Below the pieces are notes generated by a model. It was not told the DNA's origin. It saw only the letters and a program-made list of their open reading frames with translations, and made no database searches. Both the position numbers and the translations under genes were made by a program. From Acidipropionibacterium virtanenii (lineage in GTDB: Bacteria; Actinomycetota; Actinomycetes; Propionibacteriales; Propionibacteriaceae): a stretch of 64,000 bases of DNA. How positions within the stretch are numbered: the stretch's first letter is position 1; every line of letters begins with the position of its first letter. The stretch lies in NCBI RefSeq assembly GCF_003325455.1, contig NZ_CP025198.1, forward strand, positions 1,922,001-1,986,000, given 5' to 3'. Of this stretch, positions 58,007 through 64,000 are shown piece by piece.

Positions 58007-58816
58007 ATGTCTTTTCCCCCCGCGGAGACGGCGACCTCGTCACGACGCAGCGACCGGATGGTCGCGCTCCTGGCGATCCTTCGGGACCGTCAGGAGGTTC
58101 AGCTGAGGGAGCTCGCCGATCTGCTGGGGGCCAGTGCCGCGACCATCCGGCGCGACGTCGCAGCCCTGGCCGATCAGGGCCTGCTGATCCGCACCCACGG
58201 CGGGGCCCGCAGCGCCGGGGTGGGAGCCGAGCTGCCGGTCAACCTGCGCGACGGGCGCCACCGGCGCGCGAAAGAGGCCATCGCCCGCGCCGCGGTGAGC
58301 GAACTGCCGGTCGGCAAGCATGCGATCGCGCTCACCGGTGGTACGACCACCGCCGAGGTGCTCCGGGCCCTGCATCACCGCCGGGACCTCACCATCGTCA
58401 CGAACTCCGTGGGGATCGCGCTGGAGGCGGCCAACCAGGGCCAGCAGCGCGTCCTCATCGCCGGTGGGATCCTGCGGCCCAGTTCACTGGAGCTGGTGGG
58501 ATCGCTGGCCGAATCCACCTTCAAGCAGATCAATGTCGGCACCGCGATAGTCGGATGCGACGGCCTGTCGATCGAGGGCGGGCTCACCACCCACGACGAC
58601 GTCGAGGCGGCGACCAACCACACCATGATCGAACGCGCACCCAGGATCATCGCGGTGGCGGACGGCTCCAAGATCGGGCGGGTCACCCTGGCCCGACTGG
58701 CCGATGTGGGCGATATCGACCTGCTGGTCACCGACGACACGGCCGATCCCGAGCAGATCGAGGGGATCCGGGCCCGCGGCGTCCAGGTGAAGACGGTTCA
58801 GGCTCCCCGGGAGTGA
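58007..58816 (+). CDS. DeoR/GlpR family transcriptional regulator
   Basis: The 269-residue repressor-type protein has an N-terminal helix-turn-helix (LRELADLLGASAATIRRDV, residues about 29-47) and a C-terminal DeoRC sugar-phosphate sensor domain (ALTGGTTTAEVLRAL, IVTNSVGIALEA, GCDGLSIEGGLTTHD, VADGSKIGRVTLA). These factors usually control sugar or nucleoside catabolism, but no such genes adjoin it. ATG 58007 is chosen because GAAGGGAG precedes it. Its stop lies in the terminator loop. Confidence 0.9.
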   Translation: MSFPPAETATSSRRSDRMVALLAILRDRQEVQLRELADLLGASAATIRRDVAALADQGLLIRTHGGARSAGVGAELPVNLRDGRHRRAKEAIARAAVSELPVGKHAIALTGGTTTAEVLRALHHRRDLTIVTNSVGIALEAANQGQQRVLIAGGILRPSSLELVGSLAESTFKQINVGTAIVGCDGLSIEGGLTTHDDVEAATNHTMIERAPRIIAVADGSKIGRVTLARLADVGDIDLLVTDDTADPEQIEGIRARGVQVKTVQAPRE

Positions 58817-58830
58817 TCCCGGGGAGCCTG
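58799..58830 (+). terminator. Terminator hairpin that contains the DeoR stop codon
   Basis: A 14-bp stem (58799-58812 with 58817-58830) has the loop GTGA, which includes the TGA stop. A terminating ribosome would cover the stem. Confidence 0.7.
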
Positions 58831-58862
58831 AGACCCGCCTGTGGGCGGCTGCCGTCGTAAGG

Positions 58863-59138
58863 TCAGGCGGCGACCGTCACCTGATTCTGGGTGCGGGTCT
58901 CGGCCTTGAGCAGCTTCTCGCTCACCATTCGCATCAGTTCGGACTGGGGCAGCTCGAGCGCGGTGCAGATCGCCAGGATCAGTTCGCTCGAAGCCTCCTT
59001 CTGGCCCCTCTCCACCTCGGACAGGTAGCCGAGCGAGACCCGGGCACCCGAGGACACCTCCCTCAGAGTGCGTCCCAGGGCGAATCGCTGCTCGCGAAGT
59101 GATTCCCCGAGCATTTCCCGAAGCAGGGCAGCCTTCAT
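58863..59138 (-). CDS. clgR: XRE-family regulator ClgR (Clp gene regulator)
   Basis: The 91-residue protein is a single Cro/XRE helix-turn-helix: LREQRFALGRTLREVSSGARVSLGYLSEVERGQKE (positions about 14-48) has the standard RxxxGxTLREVS and SxGYLSEVERG signature, with a short tail. ClgR activates clp protease genes in Actinobacteria and is often autoregulated. Two ATGs are adjacent (59141, 59138); the second has better spacing to GAGGAG. It lies 85 nt behind cinA in the conserved rimO-pgsA-cinA-clgR order. Confidence 0.85.
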   Translation of the reverse strand: MKAALLREMLGESLREQRFALGRTLREVSSGARVSLGYLSEVERGQKEASSELILAICTALELPQSELMRMVSEKLLKAETRTQNQVTVAA

Positions 59139-59190
59139 CATGTCTCCTCGTCGTCGTTCGGACAGGACAACACCCGTCCCACGAGGTTCA

Positions 59191-59208
59191 TTCCCGCTGA
59201 ACGCGAAA
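59191..59208. promoter_or_regulatory. Candidate ClgR box upstream of clgR
   Basis: CGCTGAACGCG followed by AAAA partly fits the corynebacterial ClgR pattern CGC-YNANR-GCG (one core mismatch). It would be autoregulatory. Confidence 0.35.
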
Positions 59209-59223
59209 AATCTCACACCGTGT

Positions 59224-59703
59224 TCAAAAATCTGTGACGCAGGTCACACCGGCCGCCAGCAGGGCCTCGACCGTCACTCGTCGGATCTCCTGGCGGTCCC
59301 CGTCCAGATGCAGGGCGACCGGGACGCAGCGCTGCGGCGTCCATGCGCATCCGAACACCGTGCCGACCGGTGCGCCGTCCTGAGGGTCGGGCCCGGCCAC
59401 CCCGGTGCAGGCCAGTCCCATCAGTGCCCCGCAGGTCCTCGCGCAGCCGCGGGCCATCGCCAGGGCCGTCTCGGGGTTGATGACACCGTGCTCGGCGATC
59501 CAGGCGGGATCGACCCCTGCCAATGACGTCTTGAGATCGGAGGCGTAGGTGATGAGCCCGCCCCGATACACCGCGGAGGCTCCGGGAACCTGCGTGATGG
59601 TGGCTCCGACCAGCCCTCCGGTCAACGACTCGCAGGTGGCCACCGTCATCCCCCGCCCGGCCAGGGCGGAGACCAGCCGAGCCGCCTCGGGGTCAGGACT
59701 CAT
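59224..59703 (-). CDS. cinA: CinA-family nicotinamide-nucleotide amidohydrolase (PncC domain only)
   Basis: The 159-residue protein corresponds to the C-terminal PncC domain of CinA, which deamidates NMN to recycle pyridine nucleotides. Family blocks are TVATCESLTGGLVGATIT, VPGASAVYRGGLITYA, TALAMARG and GLACTGVAGPD. The N-terminal MoCF domain of full CinA is absent, as usual in Actinobacteria. It overlaps the upstream pgsA stop by 11 bp. A perfect CRP-like site (59233-59248) lies inside its last codons. Confidence 0.92.
   Translation of the reverse strand: MSPDPEAARLVSALAGRGMTVATCESLTGGLVGATITQVPGASAVYRGGLITYASDLKTSLAGVDPAWIAEHGVINPETALAMARGCARTCGALMGLACTGVAGPDPQDGAPVGTVFGCAWTPQRCVPVALHLDGDRQEIRRVTVEALLAAGVTCVTDF
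59233..59248. promoter_or_regulatory. CRP-like site ahead of clgR, within the cinA 3' end
   Basis: TGTGACGCAGGTCACA matches TGTGA-N6-TCACA at all 10 defined positions. It lies 95-110 nt upstream of the clgR start. Because it is inside codons it could be coincidental. Confidence 0.4.
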
Positions 59704-60292
59704 CGGAGGACTTGCCTGCCGCCTCGGCCAGGCCCTCGCGCCGGATCCGCACGGCGTCGAGGATGTACATCGCCCCGGTGACCACCGTGAGCCCGAAGGC
59801 CACGATCATCACCGCCCAGGAGACGACATCGACCACCGTCGGAGTGCGCCACAGGCCGATGCAGAACAGGGTGATGGCCAGCGACTGCGTCGCGGTCTTG
59901 AGCTTTCCGCCCTTGTTGGCCGCCATCACCTCGTACTTGAGCATGAAGACCCGCATCACGGTGATCCCCCACTCCCGGGCCAGGATGAGGATCGTCATCC
60001 ACCAGGGCAGCTCGCCGACGATCGACAGGCCGATGAAAGCCATCCCCGTGATCGCCTTGTCGGCCACCGAGTCCCAGATCTTGCCGAAATCGGTGACGAG
60101 GTCGTACTTGCGGGCGATCCTCCCGTCGACGAAGTCGGTGAGGATGGCCACCACGAAGACGACGGTCGTCCACGTGCGCCAGGTGCCCTCGTGGGCGTGG
60201 GCCAGCAGCATCCAACCGAAGACCGGGACGGCGACCAGCCGGAGCACCGTGAGAGCATTCGGCACATTGAAATTGCTCGGACGCTCACTCAT
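59693..60292 (-). CDS. pgsA: CDP-alcohol phosphatidyltransferase, PgsA type
   Basis: This 199-residue membrane enzyme joins CDP-diacylglycerol to glycerol-3-phosphate, or a related alcohol, in phospholipid synthesis. The family signature is complete: DG-x2-AR in VDGRIARKYD, then G and the two Asp in DFGKIWDSVADK. About five to six hydrophobic segments are visible. ATG 60292 follows GGGGAGC. It is coupled to cinA downstream and separated from rimO by 60 nt. Confidence 0.93.
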   Translation of the reverse strand: MSERPSNFNVPNALTVLRLVAVPVFGWMLLAHAHEGTWRTWTTVVFVVAILTDFVDGRIARKYDLVTDFGKIWDSVADKAITGMAFIGLSIVGELPWWMTILILAREWGITVMRVFMLKYEVMAANKGGKLKTATQSLAITLFCIGLWRTPTVVDVVSWAVMIVAFGLTVVTGAMYILDAVRIRREGLAEAAGKSSDES

Positions 60293-60352
60293 TCTGCGGC
60301 TCCCCTGACGATTGCGATGGTCTGTCCAGTATCCCGCCGGACGGGCGATACG

Positions 60353-61792
60353 TCATACGGACTCCCCGATCAGGTCGGCGCCGTCGGAGCCGGTGAACCG
60401 GACAGGCATCAGCTCGCCGATCCCGATCCCGGTCGCATCGGGCACCGTGACGGTGCCATCGACCTCCGGGCCCTGATGCGGTGCGCGCCCGACGGCCCCG
60501 TCGGCATCGACCTGTTCGACCAGTATCGGGGCGCACTCGCCGATGCGGTCCTCGGCGCGCTGGGCGACCACCTCGTCGACGATATCGGCGAGCCGGTCAC
60601 GGCGCTCGGCAATGACGTCGTCATCCAGATGGCCGTCGAGCCGGGCCCCCTCGGTACCCTCCTCGTCGGAGTAGGCGAAGATCCCGGCGACGTCCAGACG
60701 GGCCGCCGACAGGAAGTCGACGAGGATGTCGAGGTCCTTCTCGGTCTCGCCGGGGAAGCCGGTGATGAAGTTGGAGCGGAATCCGGCCTCCGGGCAGCGG
60801 GCGCGGATGCCGTCGATGAGAGCCAGGAAGGACTCGGCGTCCCCGAACCGTCTCATCCGGCGCAGCAGTGGGCCGGAGGCGTGCTGGAAGGACAGGTCGA
60901 AGTAGGGCACGACCTTCTCGGTGCCCAGCATCGCGTCGATCAGGGAGGGTCGCAGCTCGGCGGGCTGAAGGTAGGAGATCCGGATCCACTCCAGGCCGTC
61001 GACCCGGTCGAGCTCGCGCACCAGCTTCTCCATGTGGCGCAGATCGCCCAGATCCTTGCCGTAGGAGCTGGAGTTCTCCGAGACCAGGAAGGCCTCCTTG
61101 ACGCCGTGGCCGACCAGCCAGCGGGCCTCCTCGACGATCTCGTCGACCGGGCGTGACAGGTAGGAGCCGCGGAAACTCGGGATGGCGCAGAAGGCGCATC
61201 GGCGGTCGCAGCCCGAGGCGATCTTCAGCGGTGCGCTGGGCCCCGACCCGAGGCGTCGCCGGGTGGCGGCGCGCGGCCCGGAGCCCGGTGTCACGGAGGC
61301 CGGCAGGTCGGGTGCGGTGCGAATGCCGGGCACCGCGACTCCCGCTGCGGCGTCGGGACGGTCGATCGGCGACAGGGGCAGCAGGGTCCGCCGGTCATGC
61401 GGAATGTGGGCCTCCACCGATCCCCCGGCGAGGATCGTCTGCAGCCTCGCCGAGATGTCCTGGTAGTCGTCGAAGCCGAGGACGGCATCGGCCTCCGGCA
61501 GTGCCTCGGCGAGTTCGGCGCCGTAGCGTTCGGCCATGCAGCCGACCGCCACCACAGACTTCGTGGTGCCGCCCGATTTGAGATCGGCGGCCTCCAGCAG
61601 GGTGTCGACCGAGTCCTTCTTGGCCTGCTCGATGAATCCGCAGGTGTTGACCATCACCGTCTCCGCCTGCCCCGGATCGTCGACCAGGCGGAACCCGCCG
61701 GCCTCCAGGCGGGCCGCCAGCTCCTCGGAATCGACCTCGTTGCGGGCGCAGCCCATCGATACCAGATGCACGGTCATGAGGTGGTCGGTCAT
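60353..61792 (-). CDS. rimO: Ribosomal protein S12 methylthiotransferase RimO
   Basis: This 479-residue radical-SAM enzyme methylthiolates an Asp of ribosomal protein S12. The N-terminal cluster cysteines are in [27 protein letters not shown] and GCMAERYG; the radical-SAM cysteines are in [18 protein letters not shown]-terminal TRAM domain follows. A Pro/Arg-rich insertion at about 165-200 ([19 protein letters not shown]) precedes the SAM domain. ATG 61792 has AGGAG 5 nt upstream; ATG 61777 is an alternative. Confidence 0.95.
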   Translation of the reverse strand: MTDHLMTVHLVSMGCARNEVDSEELAARLEAGGFRLVDDPGQAETVMVNTCGFIEQAKKDSVDTLLEAADLKSGGTTKSVVAVGCMAERYGAELAEALPEADAVLGFDDYQDISARLQTILAGGSVEAHIPHDRRTLLPLSPIDRPDAAAGVAVPGIRTAPDLPASVTPGSGPRAATRRRLGSGPSAPLKIASGCDRRCAFCAIPSFRGSYLSRPVDEIVEEARWLVGHGVKEAFLVSENSSSYGKDLGDLRHMEKLVRELDRVDGLEWIRISYLQPAELRPSLIDAMLGTEKVVPYFDLSFQHASGPLLRRMRRFGDAESFLALIDGIRARCPEAGFRSNFITGFPGETEKDLDILVDFLSAARLDVAGIFAYSDEEGTEGARLDGHLDDDVIAERRDRLADIVDEVVAQRAEDRIGECAPILVEQVDADGAVGRAPHQGPEVDGTVTVPDATGIGIGELMPVRFTGSDGADLIGESV

Positions 61793-61824
61793 GGATCTCC
61801 TGTTGCTCGGCGACCGGGCAAGTC

Positions 61825-61830
61825 TACGGT
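61825..61830 (+). promoter_or_regulatory. -10 hexamer for a leaderless kinase mRNA
   Basis: TACGGT ends 7 nt before ATG 61838, with TTGCTC (61803-61808) 16 nt upstream as a -35. No ribosome-binding site. Confidence 0.55.
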
Positions 61831-61837
61831 GGGGGGC

Positions 61838-62635
61838 ATGGCTGATGTCTTCAGGAAGTCGGACGACCGCCCCGGACGCATCCAGTACGAGGTGGCCGGG
61901 CTGGCCTGGTTGGCCGATGTTGCCGATGACGCGGCTCCGGTGGTGACCGTCAGCGCGCACGGCGATGACTGGCTCGAGGAGCCCCGGCTGCCCCAGGGGC
62001 GGGCGACGCGGGCGGCCGCCGAGGAGTTCGGCCGACGGCTGGCCCACACCCACGCCGCCGGGGCGACTCATCTTGGAGCGCCCCCGCCCGGGGACTTCGG
62101 GCAGGGCTGGATGGGGATGGCGAGGCTCCCCCTGCCGTCCACCCCTCAGGAGTCGACGCCCTCCTGGGGCGAGTTCTACGCACGCTACCGTCTGGCGCCC
62201 TATCTCGATGCCCCGGCATTCACCTCCTCGGACCGCAGGATCCTCGACCGTCTATGCACCAAGCTCTCCTCGGGTGTCCACGACCATGACCAGCCGCGGC
62301 TGGTGCGCCAGTCCGGCCCCGACGACACGTACTGGGCGGCGCGCACCCACGGGGACATGTGGAGCGGCAACGTCTTCTGGACGCCCACCGGCGCGGTGCT
62401 CATCGACCCGGCGGCCCAGGGCGGTCACGCCGAGGAGGATCTGGCGTCGCTGGGGGTCTTCGGCTCCCCGCACACCGAGACGATCCGGGCGGCCTATGAC
62501 GAGGAGTCGCCGCTGGCCGACGGCTGGCGCGACCGGATCGAGCTGCACCAGCTGCACATGCTCATGGTCCACTGCCAGTTGTTCGGGCGCAGTTACGTCC
62601 CCGAGACCATCGCCATCGCCAGGCGCTGGGCCTGA
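61838..62635 (+). CDS. Fructosamine kinase family protein
   Basis: This 265-residue aminoglycoside-phosphotransferase-fold kinase has the N-terminal lobe with [10 protein letters not shown], the catalytic loop [13 protein letters not shown] (HGDxWxxN) and the metal-binding [17 protein letters not shown]. Family members phosphorylate glycated amines for deglycation; the substrate here is unproven. ATG 61838 fits a leaderless mRNA. It is divergent from rimO across 45 nt. Confidence 0.9.
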   Translation: MADVFRKSDDRPGRIQYEVAGLAWLADVADDAAPVVTVSAHGDDWLEEPRLPQGRATRAAAEEFGRRLAHTHAAGATHLGAPPPGDFGQGWMGMARLPLPSTPQESTPSWGEFYARYRLAPYLDAPAFTSSDRRILDRLCTKLSSGVHDHDQPRLVRQSGPDDTYWAARTHGDMWSGNVFWTPTGAVLIDPAAQGGHAEEDLASLGVFGSPHTETIRAAYDEESPLADGWRDRIELHQLHMLMVHCQLFGRSYVPETIAIARRWA

Positions 62636-62665
62636 TCCGCGACCCCTCCCACGCGCGATCCGGAT

Positions 62666-62879
62666 TCAGTAATGATCTCGCACCGACACGATGGCGATCG
62701 CATCGTCAGTCACCACGTACACCAGCCTGTTCGCATGGTCGATCCGGCGCGACCAGGCCCCCTGCAACCCGAACCGCAACGGCTCCGGCTTTCCGATGCC
62801 CTCGAACGGCGTCCTCATTGACCTGTCTCATGCAGGTCTTGAGGCTGTTGCGGAATGTGCTGTACGCGATGGCCTGCAT
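62666..62879 (-). pseudogene. yefM-yoeB toxin-antitoxin remnant (internal deletion and fusion)
   Basis: ATG 62879 begins MQAIAYSTFRNSLKTCMRQV, a clear YefM antitoxin N-terminus, through NED. The sequence then jumps, in a different frame, into PFEGIGKPEPLRFG and ends WSRRIDHANRLVYVVTDDA to RDHY and TGA 62666, the C-terminal half of a YoeB toxin. About 60 antitoxin and 40 toxin residues are missing, so one deletion removed the middle of the operon. The toxin piece keeps several catalytic-region residues but has no N-terminal half. It is not expected to be functional. Confidence 0.8.
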
Positions 62880-62896
62880 GGCACCCTCGTCGACGT

Positions 62897-62918
62897 CTTG
62901 TACATGGCATTGTACAAG
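62897..62918. promoter_or_regulatory. YefM-YoeB type operator, intact
   Basis: CTTGTACA-TGGCAT-TGTACAAG is an inverted repeat with 8-bp arms. The two TGTACA cores (62899-62904, 62911-62916) are 12 bp apart centre to centre, the arrangement described for the E. coli yefM-yoeB operator. It is 18 nt upstream of the remnant ATG. Confidence 0.75.
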
Positions 62919-62932
62919 TCTGCACCGCCCCG

Positions 62933-63859
62933 TCACCGTTCCGAGGCTGCCCGAGCATCCGAAGCGGACTGGACGCCGCGGACACACTCGATGACGAGAT
63001 CGAGGACGTTGCGCACAGCCAGACGCCGTGCCCGATCCGGCCTCATCACCGCCGAGAGGAATCGTCGGGCGGGGACATCGGTGATCTCCCGGAGCACCAC
63101 CCCGGTACCCGACGGCGTGGTGAGTCGGGGCAGGACTGCGAGCCGGTCGCTGGAGGCCACGAGCGCCTCGATGACGCGGTTGTCGTGGAGGCGCTGCTCG
63201 ATGGCCAGTGGCTCCCCGGCCTTCTGGGCGATGGACGTCATCACGGTGTCGAAGGGGTAGCCGCGCGGCACGCCGATCCACGCCGCGTCCTTGACGTCGT
63301 CGGCGCGCAGTCGCCGCCGGTTCGCCAGCGGATGGTCGGCGGCCATGGCGATATCCAGCGGCTCGGCCATCAGTTCGACGACCTCCATCGCTCCGGTGCC
63401 GACCGGGCGCGGGCCGGCCAGGCTGTGGGCGATCGCGATGTCGACGTCATTGGACAGGCTGGCGAAATCCTTCTCGGCCGGATCGACGTCGGACAGGCTC
63501 AACTCGATGCCTCGTCCGCGAGCCCCGGCCGCCAGAGCGGGGAACAGCAGTCCCGCGGCACTGGGGAAGGCCAGCACCGACACCGGTCCGCCGGGATCGT
63601 GGCGGTAGGCGTCCCAGTCCGCCTGCACCTGCGCCATCGCGGTCTGCACGTGGGCTCCGCCGGCTGCCAGCAGCCGGCCCGCGTCGGTGAGCCGGATGCC
63701 CCGGCCGTCGGGCTCCACCAGTTGAATGCCGAAGGCCCGGTGGGCGGTCCTCAGTTGCTGGGAGACCGCCGAGACGGTGCGATGGGTGGCCCGCGCGACG
63801 GCGCTCACCGAGCCCCGCGCCTCGAGTTCCCGGAGCAGTTCGAGATGCCTCACATCCAT
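62933..63859 (-). CDS. LysR-family transcriptional regulator
   Basis: The 308-residue protein has an N-terminal winged helix-turn-helix (LELLRELEARGSVSAVARAT then TVSAVSQQLRTAHRAFG, residues about 5-45) and a periplasmic-binding-protein-like effector domain (VLAFPSAAGLLFPAL, DIAIAHSLAGPR, AAWIGVPRGYPF). The effector is unknown. ATG 63859 is 6 nt from TAGGCT with no ribosome-binding site. It is divergent from a LysE-type exporter gene across 71 nt, suggesting that it controls that gene. Confidence 0.9.
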   Translation of the reverse strand: MDVRHLELLRELEARGSVSAVARATHRTVSAVSQQLRTAHRAFGIQLVEPDGRGIRLTDAGRLLAAGGAHVQTAMAQVQADWDAYRHDPGGPVSVLAFPSAAGLLFPALAAGARGRGIELSLSDVDPAEKDFASLSNDVDIAIAHSLAGPRPVGTGAMEVVELMAEPLDIAMAADHPLANRRRLRADDVKDAAWIGVPRGYPFDTVMTSIAQKAGEPLAIEQRLHDNRVIEALVASSDRLAVLPRLTTPSGTGVVLREITDVPARRFLSAVMRPDRARRLAVRNVLDLVIECVRGVQSASDARAASER

Positions 63860-63865
63860 GAAGCC

Positions 63866-63871
63866 AGCCTA
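63866..63871 (-). promoter_or_regulatory. -10 hexamer for a leaderless lysR-type mRNA
   Basis: TAGGCT on the minus strand ends 6 nt before ATG 63859. Confidence 0.5.
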
Positions 63872-63930
63872 ATCTCTTTCTGTAGAAACTTTCAGTTGTC
63901 CTTCAAGAATTCGGCAGCGAGGATGGCCCC

Positions 63931-64000
63931 GTGAACTGGTGGGCATTCCTGATCTACACGGCGGTGATGGCCTTCACGCCCGGGCCGAACAATCTGGTCG
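63931..64000 (+). CDS. LysE family amino acid exporter, 5' end only
   Basis: The first 23 codons read MNWWAFLIYTAVMAFTPGPN then NLV (with GTG as start), the LysE/RhtB signature in which FTPGPNN closes the first membrane helix. GTG 63931 is preceded by GCGAGGA. The window ends inside the gene. Divergence from the LysR regulator is the classic lysG-lysE arrangement. Confidence 0.75.
   Translation, partial: MNWWAFLIYTAVMAFTPGPNNLV

Overview
The window is GC-rich actinobacterial chromosome. Gene content and order point to the family Propionibacteriaceae, with a genus such as Acidipropionibacterium or Propionibacterium most likely; this is inferred from content, not from a search. Supporting signs are the order dxs / RNase D / DUF3000, ceoB-ceoC / OB-fold / DUF3710 / dut / DUF3093 / DUF4193 / sepH, parC and parE near two sigma-70 factors, nrdR-nrdJ, hflX-dapF-miaA-miaB and recX-recA-DUF3046-clgR-cinA-pgsA-rimO. 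Much of this backbone is shared with Mycobacterium and Streptomyces. Coding is dense, and most genes are housekeeping. I see no insertion sequence, prophage or CRISPR array.

Layout. 1-0.44 kb: a Gly-Cys-Val tRNA operon with its terminator. 0.46-8.4 kb: a CbiX-like protein, msrB, DUF3000, RNase D, dxs and acnA. 8.5-13.2 kb: a TRAM-domain RNA methyltransferase, an APC-type permease and two TrkA-type potassium regulators. 13.3-19.3 kb: OB-fold protein, DUF3710, dut, DUF3093, DUF4235, DUF4193, sepH, a phosphodiesterase and DUF5998. 19.3-30.6 kb: OPT transporter, App1-like protein, parC, beta-carbonic anhydrase, a Trp/Gln-rich membrane protein, an MFS transporter and parE. 30.8-41.7 kb: DUF7455, an acetyltransferase, the divergent principal and secondary sigma-70 factors, hrpA, a DUF1707 envelope sensor, a universal stress protein, a YbjN-like protein and dcd. 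41.8-45.9 kb: nrdJ, nrdR and a small membrane protein. 46-57.9 kb: dinG, hflX, dapF, miaA, an orphan antitoxin-like gene, miaB, an aldose epimerase, rny, recX, recA and DUF3046. 58-64 kb: a DeoR regulator, clgR, cinA, pgsA, rimO, a fructosamine-kinase-like gene, the wreck of a yefM-yoeB module, a LysR regulator and the first codons of a divergent LysE-type exporter.

Functional themes are nucleotide supply and DNA repair (dut, dcd, nrdJ, nrdR, recA, recX, dinG), tRNA and ribosome modification (miaA, miaB, rimO, the TRAM methyltransferase), transcription control (two sigma factors, ClgR, DeoR, LysR) and envelope or potassium homeostasis.

The most informative non-coding signals are: (i) a TANNNT -10 hexamer 6-7 nt before the start codon of twelve genes, a signature of leaderless transcripts; (ii) a LexA-independent RecA-NDp (PafBC-type) promoter ahead of recA, with no LexA box; (iii) tandem NrdR boxes 31 bp apart ahead of nrdR; (iv) an 18-bp palindrome ahead of aconitase; (v) CRP-like TGTGA-N6-TCACA sites; (vi) a dispersed ~50-bp repeat, two copies of which lie where lexA is often found; (vii) a deleted and fused yefM-yoeB remnant whose paired TGTACA operator is intact; and (viii) recX coding sequence that extends upstream of any ATG or GTG to a CTG inside the recA stop.
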